A stretch of 36,441 bases of DNA from UBA2144 sp964506185 (GCA_964506185.1 CAZDKL010000014.1:1-36441), one strand, 5' to 3'. Counted from the stretch's first letter, positions 24,101 through 32,136 are shown. Made by a program: numbers and translations. The notes: a model not told the origin generated them from the letters alone.

Positions 24101-25219
24101 CTAGTCTACAACAACATCCGAGATTTTCACGAATTCACCTCCCTTAGCTTCCTTCAAAGCGTAAGAAACTCCTTTAACGTCTCCATTCTCATCAAACGAA
24201 ATATCTCCTACAACTCCTTTGTACTTCTTCATGCTGTTGAAGTAATCCTTGAGAGCAGGATCTTCTGTGCCGGCTGATCCGATTCCTTGGGCGAGAACAC
24301 CTAGCGTGTCGTATCCATATGCAGCCCATGCCATGTTTGCCTGAGGCTTGCCGAACTTGGCAGTGAACTTCTTTCCAAACTCCGTATCGTCGCCAATAGT
24401 CTGAACATTAATGACGTGCAATCCTTCGCTTGCATCGGGAGCGAGCTCAATAACAGCCGCCGTATCCATAACGTCTTGTCCGATTGCAAGTTGCTCGATG
24501 CCTTGCTCGCGCATGTGGTTAAGCATTGCGGCTCCAACAGGAGGCGTCTGTGCGTTTGTAACCAATACGTCGAAATCAACTTCTTTAAGTCTTGTCATCA
24601 AAGTGCGGAAGTCCTTTGTATCCGGAACCACAGCTTCGTCGAAGACAACCTTGTTCTCTCCCACGTCTGCCTTGAGCGATGCGCGGAATGCCTCGCAGAA
24701 GTCGGTGTTCTCTCCGATGATTGCAATCTTGTTGTATCCCTTCTGCTCAAAGAACCTTGCCATCGCGGAAGTCTTTAGAGCGTCGTTTGGGTACGTGCGG
24801 AAGAAGTACTCACCGGCTTCCGTGAGGTCGGGGCTGCTGGATGATGGAGACATCATCACAACTTTTGCCGCATTTGCAATTGGAGCAGAAGCCATGCTTT
24901 CACCGCTGCATCCGGCACCATGTATTGCAACTACCTTGTCTATGTTTACAAGTTTTTGCGCCGCACCAACTGCATCAGGACCTGCGCAACGACCATCTTC
25001 AAGAATAAGCTCGATTGGTCTGCCATTTATGCCTCCGGCAGCATTGATTTCCTCCATCTTGAGTTTTGCACCGTGCATAATGTCATTACCAAGTGAAGCG
25101 ACATCTCCGGTAAGAGGAGTGATAAGTCCGATCTTAATCGGATCGCCATCGCCTGCAGGCTTGGTGCATGCACTTAGGGCGATTGCGGAAAGAGATAGGA
25201 AAGAAATGAGTTTTTTCAT
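24101..25219 (-). CDS. livK: branched-chain amino-acid binding lipoprotein (LivK type)
   Basis: This is the substrate-binding subunit, anchored as a lipoprotein: signal LISFLSLSAIALSAC with the lipobox cysteine at C18. The type I periplasmic-binding fold follows, beginning IKIGLITPLTGDVASLGNDIMHGAKLKMEEINAAGGINGRPIELILEDGRC, with GAGCSGESMASAPIANAAKVVMMSPSSSSPDLTEAGEYFFRT and DYFNSMKKYKGVVGDISFDENGDV. Length 372 is typical. Since cells of this kind may lack an outer membrane, lipid anchoring rather than a free periplasmic form fits. Ligand specificity (branched-chain amino acids, amides or other small molecules) cannot be read from sequence. Confidence 0.92.
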   Translation of the reverse strand: MKKLISFLSLSAIALSACTKPAGDGDPIKIGLITPLTGDVASLGNDIMHGAKLKMEEINAAGGINGRPIELILEDGRCAGPDAVGAAQKLVNIDKVVAIHGAGCSGESMASAPIANAAKVVMMSPSSSSPDLTEAGEYFFRTYPNDALKTSAMARFFEQKGYNKIAIIGENTDFCEAFRASLKADVGENKVVFDEAVVPDTKDFRTLMTRLKEVDFDVLVTNAQTPPVGAAMLNHMREQGIEQLAIGQDVMDTAAVIELAPDASEGLHVINVQTIGDDTEFGKKFTAKFGKPQANMAWAAYGYDTLGVLAQGIGSAGTEDPALKDYFNSMKKYKGVVGDISFDENGDVKGVSYALKEAKGGEFVKISDVVVD

Positions 25220-25286
25220 ACGTAATAAGTGGTAAGAAACATGCCGAAATTAACATAATTCACATTATAAGCAAGAAATTGAACGA

Positions 25287-26027
25287 TTAAGTTGTGGGGT
25301 CCGCTCCGAAGTAAATTGCCTGCAATTCCTTGGATTTCTGCACCTTTTCGGGCTTTCCTTCCAAAACAACCTTTCCAACATCCAGAACTATCACTCTGTC
25401 GCAGATCTTTGCGATGAAAGGCAGATCATGCTCGATTACGAGAACTGTCTTGCCTTCGTCTTTGAGCTCTTTGATTAAGCCTGAAATCTGATTGGTCATT
25501 TTAGGTGAAACTCCCGCTGTGGGTTCATCGAGGAGGAACAATTCTTTTCCGCACATGAGTGTTCGTGAAATTTCGAGCAACCTCATCTGCCCTCCGGAAA
25601 GCACACCCGCCTTTTTCTTTGCAAAACTTTTAAGACCGGACATTTCCAAGGTTGCATTTAATACTTCATTCAAATCTCCTATTGCCTTTCGCTGATCTTT
25701 TGGAAGAGCTTCAAGCGCAACCAAAATATTTTCCTCGAGTGTCATTTCACGGAATATTCCAAAGTTTTGAAAAACTCTTCCCATTCCTTTCTGTGCCCGC
25801 TTCGATGGTACTAATGAGGTAATATTTTCCTTATTGAATTTTATTGAACCAGAAGTGGGCTTAAGGAATCCGGAGATAACATTGAATAGAGTCGTCTTTC
25901 CGGAACCATTAGGACCTATCAGGCCAACAATTTCACCTTCCTTCACGTCAAACGAAATCCCCTGAAGGATTTTGTGCTTTTCAATTGTAAGCGAGATGTT
26001 GGAAACGGATAGAAGAGGCATATACAT
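25287..26027 (-). CDS. livG: branched-chain amino-acid ABC transporter ATPase (LivG type)
   Basis: The ATPase drives the importer. Walker A is GPNGSGKTT, the Q-loop region is GRVFQNFGIFREMTLEENILVAL, the signature is LSGGQ, Walker B is LFLLDEP, and the switch histidine is in VLVIEHDLPFI; the tail LEGKPEKVQKSKELQAIYFGAD is LivG-like. The frame is open upstream to 26201 but overlaps another gene there. A TATATT box at 26037-26032 fixes the start near MYMPLLSV (26027) or MPLLSV (26021). It is the first gene of the liv operon, with livK 67 nt downstream. No LivF partner is present in the window. Confidence 0.92.
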   Translation of the reverse strand: MYMPLLSVSNISLTIEKHKILQGISFDVKEGEIVGLIGPNGSGKTTLFNVISGFLKPTSGSIKFNKENITSLVPSKRAQKGMGRVFQNFGIFREMTLEENILVALEALPKDQRKAIGDLNEVLNATLEMSGLKSFAKKKAGVLSGGQMRLLEISRTLMCGKELFLLDEPTAGVSPKMTNQISGLIKELKDEGKTVLVIEHDLPFIAKICDRVIVLDVGKVVLEGKPEKVQKSKELQAIYFGADPTT

Positions 26028-26168
26028 GAATAATATACACGAATATCCTTGCTCAAACCCTAAATTTAGGTAGCATTTCATCTTCTGTTCTTTTAAACCA
26101 AAGACTAAAGAAAATTGAAGTAGACGGCTCCGAAACCCAGTTTTTTGGCTCTTGTATGGAGGACAACA

Positions 26169-26801
26169 ATGTCCATCTTCGTCACGGACAGGCCTCCCCA
26201 AATCGACGTTCCCACCAACTTGGTGGACAGAGCGGTTCAGGGGGAGGAGGACGGGCTTGTGCTCGTCCGAAGAAGAGTGCTCGTAGCACCGGAAGAAAGA
26301 CCACTATTGACGTGGTCGCAGGCAACCAGTGTGTGGGGTAGCACAACCGCTCTGGCGGCAATTGAAAAAGCCGCTATAGCAAAACCATTCCACACACGAC
26401 CGCCAGCCAAGAAGAGTTCCCTCGCGGACTATCTGGACTGGAACCGTGAATTCATCGAGTTTGCTCTGCAAAACGGCCTTGGTGATCCCATCGCCGCAGA
26501 GCACAAGATCTTCTCGGCAACGCCGCTTTTCACGCTCAAGGTCTATGCAAACTGTTACGCGACCGAAGATCGATACGGCGGTCTGGATCCGAATGACGTC
26601 AATGATCCAGATGCAGTCACCGCGGCAATCGAGCGAGCACAAATGCCGAAGCACCGTCTTGAACTGGTGCTCGGTTGTTCGCTCAAACCGTGCGAGCTGC
26701 CGAAGTACATGATCGGGGCACTTGCCCGCGAAGCCGATACAACCGACCTCTTACAGGTGCTTAGCCAGTTCGTAAGAATGGTCTCTGAGGGAGAGTCTTG
26801 A
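26169..26801 (+). CDS. GC-rich orphan gene, hypothetical protein (210 aa)
   Basis: The product is not recognised. It is soluble, with a polar N-terminus (MSIFVTDRPPQIDVPTNLVD), a middle with two paired Leu/Ala helices and a final helical part (PKYMIGALAREADTTDLLQVLSQFVRMV). No signal or membrane segment is seen. The start at 26169 follows GGAGG by a proper spacing, unlike most genes here. Base composition in sampled lines is about 57-63 percent GC, against about 45 percent in the adjacent serS, and Cys/Trp codons and GC-ending codons are more frequent. Both points suggest recent acquisition. The following 80 nt are also GC-rich and include a GTACGC/GCGTAC hairpin. Confidence 0.7.
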   Translation: MSIFVTDRPPQIDVPTNLVDRAVQGEEDGLVLVRRRVLVAPEERPLLTWSQATSVWGSTTALAAIEKAAIAKPFHTRPPAKKSSLADYLDWNREFIEFALQNGLGDPIAAEHKIFSATPLFTLKVYANCYATEDRYGGLDPNDVNDPDAVTAAIERAQMPKHRLELVLGCSLKPCELPKYMIGALAREADTTDLLQVLSQFVRMVSEGES

Positions 26802-26897
26802 CCTTCGTTATTCGTACGCTAACGCGTACCCAACAGTAGCGGCGGTCATCGGGGCCGTCGTCTACTTCAGTTTTCACATTCGCGCCTACGGCGCAAA

Positions 26898-26990
26898 TGG
26901 AGTATTGGAGTAATGGAATATTGGCAACTTGTTTGTTGCCATCGATGATATAGAAATAATATCCCAATATTCCAATATTCCAATATTCCC
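26898..26990. repeat. ATATTCCA-family hairpin before serS
   Basis: The left arm (26899-26924) and right arm (26964-26990) iterate the unit ATATTCCA in inverted order. They pair over 26 positions with one mismatch and two G-T pairs. Between them is a second small hairpin GGCAAC/GTTGCC (26923-26940). It lies upstream of the likely serS transcription start. Confidence 0.87.
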
Positions 26991-27012
26991 TATTCGGGTA
27001 TGCTATTTGCGT

Positions 27013-28317
27013 ATGATTGACCTAGATGATCTCCGCCAAAGACCAGAGGCCTACGAAAAAGCCGTAAAGGACAAATTCCTTGATGTTTCTGTTAAGGAGT
27101 TTCTTAAACTTGATGAAGAGAGGAAGGGGAAGCTTGTGAAAGTTGAAGAAATGCGCGCTAAGAAGAATGAAGCCTCAAAGAAGATCCCGACTCTTAAGGG
27201 TAAAGAAAAAGAAGATCTGCTTGCAGAGATGAAAACTCTAGGTGATGAACTAAAGACTGAGGAGGATGCGCTCGGCACTGTTGAAGAAAATTGGAAAGCA
27301 ATGCAACTCGATCTCCCTCAGATTCCACTTGATACTGTCCCTGTTGGGAAAGATGATGAGTCGAATGAAGAAGCAAAGAAGGTCGGGGATTTGCCAAAGT
27401 TTAAATTCACTCCAAAGGATCACGTAACCCTTGGTGAAGAACTTGATATCCTCGATATCCCAAGAGGAGTAAAGATGGCAGGAGCGAGGAGCTACGTTCT
27501 TAAAGGAGATGGTGCAAGGCTAGAGATGGCAGTACTTGCATTTGCGCTTGATAAACTCCGCGAGAAAGGCTGGACCCAATTCACTCCGCCTTACATGGCA
27601 ACTTACGATTGCTTTATGGGAACCGGCTTCTTCCCCGGAGTGGATCAGGAAAATATTTACGCGCTCGGTGGACAAGCCAATAAGGATGATCCGATTGAGT
27701 CTGATAACTTGTATATGATCGGAACTTCGGAAGTAACAGTCGCAAGTTATCATTCAGGTGAAGTCCTAAAGGAATCTGATCTCCCGACTAGGCACGCAGG
27801 ATACAGCCCGTGTTTCCGCAGAGAAGCGGGGACTTATGGAAAAGACACAAAAGGCCTCTACCGTATTCATCAGTTCCAGAAGATTGAGCAGGTGGTTCTA
27901 TGTAAGGCTGACCAAGAGGAGGGACTAAAGATGTTTGATGAGATTCTAAGTAATGCGGAAGATGTTATGCAAGCCCTGGAACTTCCCTACCGCGTTGTAA
28001 TTAATTCGACGGGAGACATGGGCAAAGGAAAAGTATTTATGAAGGACATTGAGACATGGATGCCATCGCGTGATTCTTACGGTGAAACTCATTCATGTTC
28101 TTACCTTGGCGATTATCAAGCGAGAAGGCTGAACATCAAGTATGAAGATGCTGATGGTAATAAGAAGTTTGTTCACACGCTTAACTCCACCTGCATCGCA
28201 ACCCCGAGGGTATTAATTCCTATTTTGGAGATTTATCAGAATGAAGATGGAACAGTTAATGTTCCTAAGGTATTGCAACCGTATATGGGAAACCAAAAGA
28301 AAATAACTAGGAACTGA
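27013..28317 (+). CDS. serS: seryl-tRNA synthetase
   Basis: SerRS charges tRNA-Ser. The N-terminal helical arm (DVSVKEFLKLDEERKGKLVKVEEMRAKKNEASKKI) is followed by the class II catalytic core: TSEVTVASYHSGEVL, motif 2 PCFRREAGTYGKDTKGLYRIHQFQKIEQV, and a motif 3 region with ETHSCSYLGDYQARRLNIKYED and NSTCIATPRVLIPILEIYQNEDGTVNVPKVLQPYMG. The start is the ATG at 27013 (MIDLDDLRQRPEAY, 434 aa), not the open frame that continues upstream through the repeat hairpin. A TATGCT box 8 nt before the ATG suggests a leaderless message. No T-box leader was seen. Confidence 0.97.
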   Translation: MIDLDDLRQRPEAYEKAVKDKFLDVSVKEFLKLDEERKGKLVKVEEMRAKKNEASKKIPTLKGKEKEDLLAEMKTLGDELKTEEDALGTVEENWKAMQLDLPQIPLDTVPVGKDDESNEEAKKVGDLPKFKFTPKDHVTLGEELDILDIPRGVKMAGARSYVLKGDGARLEMAVLAFALDKLREKGWTQFTPPYMATYDCFMGTGFFPGVDQENIYALGGQANKDDPIESDNLYMIGTSEVTVASYHSGEVLKESDLPTRHAGYSPCFRREAGTYGKDTKGLYRIHQFQKIEQVVLCKADQEEGLKMFDEILSNAEDVMQALELPYRVVINSTGDMGKGKVFMKDIETWMPSRDSYGETHSCSYLGDYQARRLNIKYEDADGNKKFVHTLNSTCIATPRVLIPILEIYQNEDGTVNVPKVLQPYMGNQKKITRN

Positions 28318-28340
28318 ACACCAATGACAGTATCAAGGTG

Positions 28341-28400
28341 CTTGTCCTGAGCGACCCCGAGCGAACGAAGTGAGTCGAGGGGAAGTCGAAGGGTGGGTGG
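28341..28400. repeat. nested REP-like repeat after serS
   Basis: An outer element reads GTCCTGAGCGA ... AAGTCGAAGGG. A second palindromic element beginning CCCCGAGCGAACGAAG and ending GTGAGTCGAGGGG is inserted into it. The region starts 24 nt after the serS stop. Confidence 0.75.
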
Positions 28401-28411
28401 ACAGAAGAAGA

Positions 28412-28648
28412 TTAATTAAAGTTCGCTCTGCTGCGACTCACTCTATCTAGCATTCCATTTGGAATGGCTCCAATTCCACCACCTAAACTACCAGTAACGG
28501 TTTGGCGTGTCCCATCCATAACTTCTTGGCGAACTTCACTTACCGCTTTTTCCCCAAGAGGATTGAAGATCACTGCTGCTTTTTTTGCCTGTTCTCCTCT
28601 GTGAGCCATCCTGGCATCAACGACGATTTCACTTAAGCTTTTTTGCAT
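28412..28648 (-). CDS. small hypothetical protein (78 aa)
   Basis: The protein is polar and basic with a glycine-rich middle (TVTGSLGGGIGAIPNGMLDRVSRSR); no family is recognised. The N-terminus MQKSLSEIVVDARMAHRGEQAKKAAVIFN looks helical. The GGTG just before the ATG is a weak ribosome site. It diverges from the GT4 gene and ends in the region of the nested repeat after serS. It could be a small regulatory or structural protein; nothing in the sequence decides. Confidence 0.55.
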   Translation of the reverse strand: MQKSLSEIVVDARMAHRGEQAKKAAVIFNPLGEKAVSEVRQEVMDGTRQTVTGSLGGGIGAIPNGMLDRVSRSRANFN

Positions 28649-28698
28649 GCACCTACTTTAATTGTTTATTTTATTGTGTCAAGTGCTTAACAATAATA

Positions 28699-28704
28699 TA
28701 TAAT
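28699..28704 (+). promoter_or_regulatory. -10 box of the GT4 gene
   Basis: TATAAT (28699-28704) stands 9 nt before the ATG at 28714. The likely -35 is a weak TTGTGT at 28674-28679. The transcript would be leaderless. Confidence 0.55.
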
Positions 28705-28713
28705 CACTAATCC

Positions 28714-29877
28714 ATGCATATCCTCTTCACCAGGTTCCCACTAGAATCCGCTTACGGCGGGGCTGAAGTGCAAGTTCTGTCTCTGATGGAGAGGCTGATT
28801 AAAAATGGCCACGAGGTCAGATTTTTTGGCAGTTGCCCTGTTCTCCTCAAAGAATGCAAGAAAAGGAAGATCCCCGTAACTCAGCTGACCATTGGACCTC
28901 CGCCTGTGACTAAGTTCGGCGCCATCAGTTTCTTGTGGAGAAAAAAGAGGATGAAGAAACTGCTTGAACAAGCAATCGATCATTTACCCAAAGCTGACGC
29001 TATCATCATGCTTAGCCTTACTGAAAAACTTCTACTAACTCCTCCATCCCCTAACCCCTTCCTCCAAAGGAGGAAGGGGAATTCCCCCTCTCCTTTGGAG
29101 AGGGGGCTAGGGGGAGAGGAAATCTTCTGGCTCGAGCACGACCGTGTCGGACGTTGGCTGACCAAAAATCCATGGCTGAGGAGACTTAGGAAACTCAGCA
29201 AAAACGCAACAACAATTGTTGTCTCTGAACTAAGTAAAAAGATCTACATAAACTTAGGGTTTTCTGAGGATAAAGTGATCGCAATTCCAAATGGAATTAA
29301 CATCCCTAACCCTAGCCCTAACCCTCATCCTCGCCCCCACCCATACCATCTCCACATCGGATGTATCTCACGTCTTACGAAAGACAAAGGTGTTGATCTC
29401 TTAATTGACGCTGCCAAAGATATTAAAGGCATTAATCTGACAATAGTTGGCTCAGGCCGCGATGAAGATAGTATAAAGAAGCTAATCTGCCAATCTGCCA
29501 ATCTGCCAATAGCTGTTAAATCAAGAATCGACGATCTGACCTCCTTTTACAATTCCCTAGACCTCCTCGTCCTCCCTTCCCGTGAACACGATCCATTCGG
29601 ACTTGTGGTTGCAGAAGCAATGATGCTTGGTATTCCCTGTGTTGTTACTGACGCTTGCGGAATTGCTGATTATCTTGTTGATGGGAAAGATGGAATTATC
29701 GTCAGAGCTGACTCGGTTAAAGATCTTAATGAAGGAATTCACAGGGTGATTGATAACGCTGACCTTAGATACTCAATTGCCAACGCGGGACAAAAGAAGG
29801 CTCAGAAGGAATTCACTGTAGATAAGATGGTAAGCAGGTATTCGAAGCTAATTAAACCAAACAGACAGGGAGCCTAG
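28714..29877 (+). CDS. glycosyltransferase family 4 (GT-B) protein
   Basis: GT4 enzymes transfer sugars from nucleotide or lipid donors to build surface glycans. The 387-residue sequence opens HILFTRFPLESAYGGAEVQVLSLMERLIKNGHEVRFFG, has a donor-side VVSELSKKIYINLGFSEDKVIAIPNGI block and CISRLTKDKGVDLLIDAA, and the C-terminal EX7E-like motif D293-PFGLVVA-E301 (Asp in place of the first Glu) followed by GIPCVVTDACGIADYLVDGKDGIIV. Three iterated repeats sit in frame inside it (see 29039-29120, 29304-29345, 29481-29510), lengthening loops without breaking the frame. It is followed by the amidase-SpoIID gene. Confidence 0.9.
   Translation: MHILFTRFPLESAYGGAEVQVLSLMERLIKNGHEVRFFGSCPVLLKECKKRKIPVTQLTIGPPPVTKFGAISFLWRKKRMKKLLEQAIDHLPKADAIIMLSLTEKLLLTPPSPNPFLQRRKGNSPSPLERGLGGEEIFWLEHDRVGRWLTKNPWLRRLRKLSKNATTIVVSELSKKIYINLGFSEDKVIAIPNGINIPNPSPNPHPRPHPYHLHIGCISRLTKDKGVDLLIDAAKDIKGINLTIVGSGRDEDSIKKLICQSANLPIAVKSRIDDLTSFYNSLDLLVLPSREHDPFGLVVAEAMMLGIPCVVTDACGIADYLVDGKDGIIVRADSVKDLNEGIHRVIDNADLRYSIANAGQKKAQKEFTVDKMVSRYSKLIKPNRQGA
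29039..29120. repeat. in-frame C-run/G-run repeat in the GT4 gene
   Basis: Two facing halves (CCCCTTCCTCC/GGAGGAAGGGG and CCCCCTCTCC/GGAGAGGGGG) form hairpins and are translated as a Pro/Ser/Gly-rich insert of about 27 residues near residue 110. Confidence 0.85.
29304..29345. repeat. in-frame CCTAACCC iterations in the GT4 gene
   Basis: Repeats of CCTAACCCTA/CCTCATCC are translated as a Pro/Asn/His-rich segment (NPSPNPHPRPHPYH) between the two Rossmann halves. Confidence 0.8.
29481..29510. repeat. in-frame CTAATCTG-family repeat in the GT4 gene
   Basis: Three and a half CCAATCTG units are translated as LICQSANLPI at about residues 256-266. The unit is the same as in the hairpins at 10930, 14762 and 15158. 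Confidence 0.85.
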
Positions 29878-29890
29878 TGAACGCTATAAT
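29862..29890 (+). promoter_or_regulatory. promoter for the amidase-SpoIID gene
   Basis: CAGACA (29862-29867), a 17-nt spacer and a perfect TATAAT (29885-29890). The ATG at 29899 is 8 nt after it, so the mRNA would be leaderless. The -35 lies inside the end of the GT4 gene. Confidence 0.6.
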
Positions 29891-29898
29891 CATTTTCG

Positions 29899-32136
29899 AT
29901 GCGACGCGCGATTATCCCCATCATTTTTGTTCTGGCTTTAATTTTCGCAACTGAAGCGGAAGCCAGAAACTCTGTCATGCGCCCAAAAATAATTTCGCGT
30001 GCAGAATGGGGAGCGGATGAGGAGCTCTTAACAAGCTCGAAGCGGGGAACAATGTCGCTGACTGCAAGCGACGTAGGAGAAACCGGCAAGCTCTCTGACA
30101 GAGCAAAAGAATGCCAACAATGGAAAAAGAAATTCCCCCAAGATTTTAAGAAAGGAAAGATTGTTACTCATGACGCTGACGGAAATAAGCTTAGATGGGC
30201 GCGTGAATATTCGCCGCAAGTGAAACTCTTAGTCGTCCATCACACAGCGCTTAAGCTCGCAGGCGATGAAAGATCTCCGACTGAGCGCATGAAAGCTCTT
30301 TACATATATCATGCTGACAAAATGGGTTGGGGGGATATTGGATATCACTATGTAATCGACGAGAAGGGGAATATCTTTGAAGGGAGAAGCGGAGGCAAGA
30401 ACGTAATTGGAGGGCATTTGTACTGCGGAAATACGGCAACTGTTGGAATTGCCCTGATGGGCAACTTTGAAGTTGAGCGTCCGACTCAAAATCAGTTTAG
30501 AAGCCTTAAACAGTTGCTTGCCTACCTTGCGGGAGAATACGGACTTAATCTGAACGGAAAAGTCAGGTTCCACGGAAAACTCTCATCCCATATCGTCGGA
30601 CACAAAGACGCAGGACACACCAAATGCCCCGGATATAACTTGGATGAGGTAATGCCGCAGATCAGAGTACAGACTGCGGCAGGGAAGTTTGGTTCGCTGA
30701 TAATTTCACCTTCCACCAAGCGCCGAAAAGACAGCACCCACGCGCGCAAGCTTTCCAGGCTTTCTGACCTTGAAGCGCGTCAGCCGATACTTAGAACTCT
30801 GGGATCAACGGAAATTATCGGGAGGCCCGGCAGTAGTTTGTATATACAATTACAGTACATAGCAGGGGAATCTTCCGTACCAAGAAGAGCCCGCCTTGCC
30901 CGCGTAGAAAGAAGCAGTAACAGAATCGGAGTTTGGCAAAAAATAAACGGACGAGAGATCTTGGTCAGAAAAGAATTGATATCACCGAACAAAATCAAAT
31001 CCCGCGATACGCAGATGATTCAATTGCGCGTGCAACTCCCCCGCCAGGCACGAGCTTACCAGCTTAAAATCGGAGACTTGAGCTTTACGCTCAGGGCAGA
31101 GGGCAGAAGAGTTCCTTTATCTGAATCCATAAGAGAATCCAGACAAAGAACTTCTTTAGCTAAAGAACGGGCAACGCAAAGAACTGAGCAAAATCAAAAT
31201 GAAACAATAGAACACAAGGCAGTTGCCTCATCGGATAAGACAATTCGAATCAGACTTGGTTTTTCGGACGACATAATAAAACTTGAAACGAACACTCTTC
31301 CAAAAGTTAACAGCCAGCCCGCCGGAAGTCGAATGCTTACTTTACAGAAGGAAGGAAATAAATGCGCAGTCAGAACTCCGCATCGAAGTTTGGTCCCCGT
31401 ACCAACTCCACAGCATGCTCAGCAGCAATACGTTCCACAACCGCAAAGTGCTCAGGATAGGGATACAGGAGGAATGTATCTGGCCAGTGAAGCCATTCGA
31501 ATTGATCCGGGGTCGGGGATTACAACCGTAACCAACTGGCCGCGTTCAGCGAATAAGTTCAGAGGAGTTATTGAGTGCAGAGTTGTTGATAATGAATTAG
31601 TACTGATTAATGAGTTGCCACTTGAACATTACTTATGGGGACTTGCGGAAGAACCTGACTCTGAGCCTTATGAAAAACAGCGTGCATTTGCAATCGCCGC
31701 AAGAAGTTACGCAGCTTTTTACATGCATCCAAAGAACGTAAAATTCCCCGGCAAACCTTACGACGGCGATGACTCCCCTGCCAGATTTCAAGCTTACGGA
31801 GGTCTGCACTTTGAATCTAAAAATCCGCGATGGGTAAAAGCTGTGGAAAGCACAACCGGACTTATTATCAGCAAATACGGGAAGATTGTTAAGACTCCAT
31901 ACTTCAGTACTGATGATGGCAGAACAAGGTCGCCTGAAGAAAGAGGATGGCACGGATTCCCCTTCTCGGATGTTTTTAACAGCAAACCTGACCCATGGTG
32001 CAAAGGAATGACTCTGCGGGGCCATGGAGTTGGAATGTCCGGTTGCGGAGCGGAAGGACAGGCGAATGAAGGCAAGAAGGCTGAAGAGATACTCGATTAT
32101 TATTACCGCGGGACGGAGATTAAGAAGTTGCCGTAA
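29899..32136 (+). CDS. bifunctional amidase (PGRP/Amidase_2) and SpoIID-type lytic transglycosylase
   Basis: This 745-residue exported protein has a signal peptide (RRAIIPIIFVLALIFATEAEA). Residues 100-255 form an Amidase_2/PGRP domain with zinc ligands in VVHHTALK (H114/H115) and GHKDAGHTKCPG (H235, C243). A Ser/Arg-rich linker follows. The C-terminal part (from about 555) is SpoIID/LytB-like: NELPLEHYLWGLAEEPDSE, QRAFAIAARSYAAFY, YFSTDDGRT and RGHGVGMSGCGAEG (H709; Gly-Cys replaces the usual Gln of HGVGMSQ). Amidases strip peptides from peptidoglycan, and SpoIID cleaves the denuded glycan, so the two activities are complementary. The gene overlaps the convergent recombinase gene by 17 nt. 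Confidence 0.92.
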   Translation: MRRAIIPIIFVLALIFATEAEARNSVMRPKIISRAEWGADEELLTSSKRGTMSLTASDVGETGKLSDRAKECQQWKKKFPQDFKKGKIVTHDADGNKLRWAREYSPQVKLLVVHHTALKLAGDERSPTERMKALYIYHADKMGWGDIGYHYVIDEKGNIFEGRSGGKNVIGGHLYCGNTATVGIALMGNFEVERPTQNQFRSLKQLLAYLAGEYGLNLNGKVRFHGKLSSHIVGHKDAGHTKCPGYNLDEVMPQIRVQTAAGKFGSLIISPSTKRRKDSTHARKLSRLSDLEARQPILRTLGSTEIIGRPGSSLYIQLQYIAGESSVPRRARLARVERSSNRIGVWQKINGREILVRKELISPNKIKSRDTQMIQLRVQLPRQARAYQLKIGDLSFTLRAEGRRVPLSESIRESRQRTSLAKERATQRTEQNQNETIEHKAVASSDKTIRIRLGFSDDIIKLETNTLPKVNSQPAGSRMLTLQKEGNKCAVRTPHRSLVPVPTPQHAQQQYVPQPQSAQDRDTGGMYLASEAIRIDPGSGITTVTNWPRSANKFRGVIECRVVDNELVLINELPLEHYLWGLAEEPDSEPYEKQRAFAIAARSYAAFYMHPKNVKFPGKPYDGDDSPARFQAYGGLHFESKNPRWVKAVESTTGLIISKYGKIVKTPYFSTDDGRTRSPEERGWHGFPFSDVFNSKPDPWCKGMTLRGHGVGMSGCGAEGQANEGKKAEEILDYYYRGTEIKKLP

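Noticed and set aside
24411..25235. Long open frame antisense to livK
   Set aside because: It is the reverse-strand shadow of a clear lipoprotein gene, with no family motifs or ribosome site.
26028..26201. N-terminal extension of livG
   Set aside because: It would overlap the start of the GC-rich gene and lies upstream of a TATATT box that fits the start at 26027 or 26021.
26899..27012. T-box leader for serS
   Set aside because: No T-box sequence or specifier arrangement is seen, and the hairpin lies before the likely transcription start.
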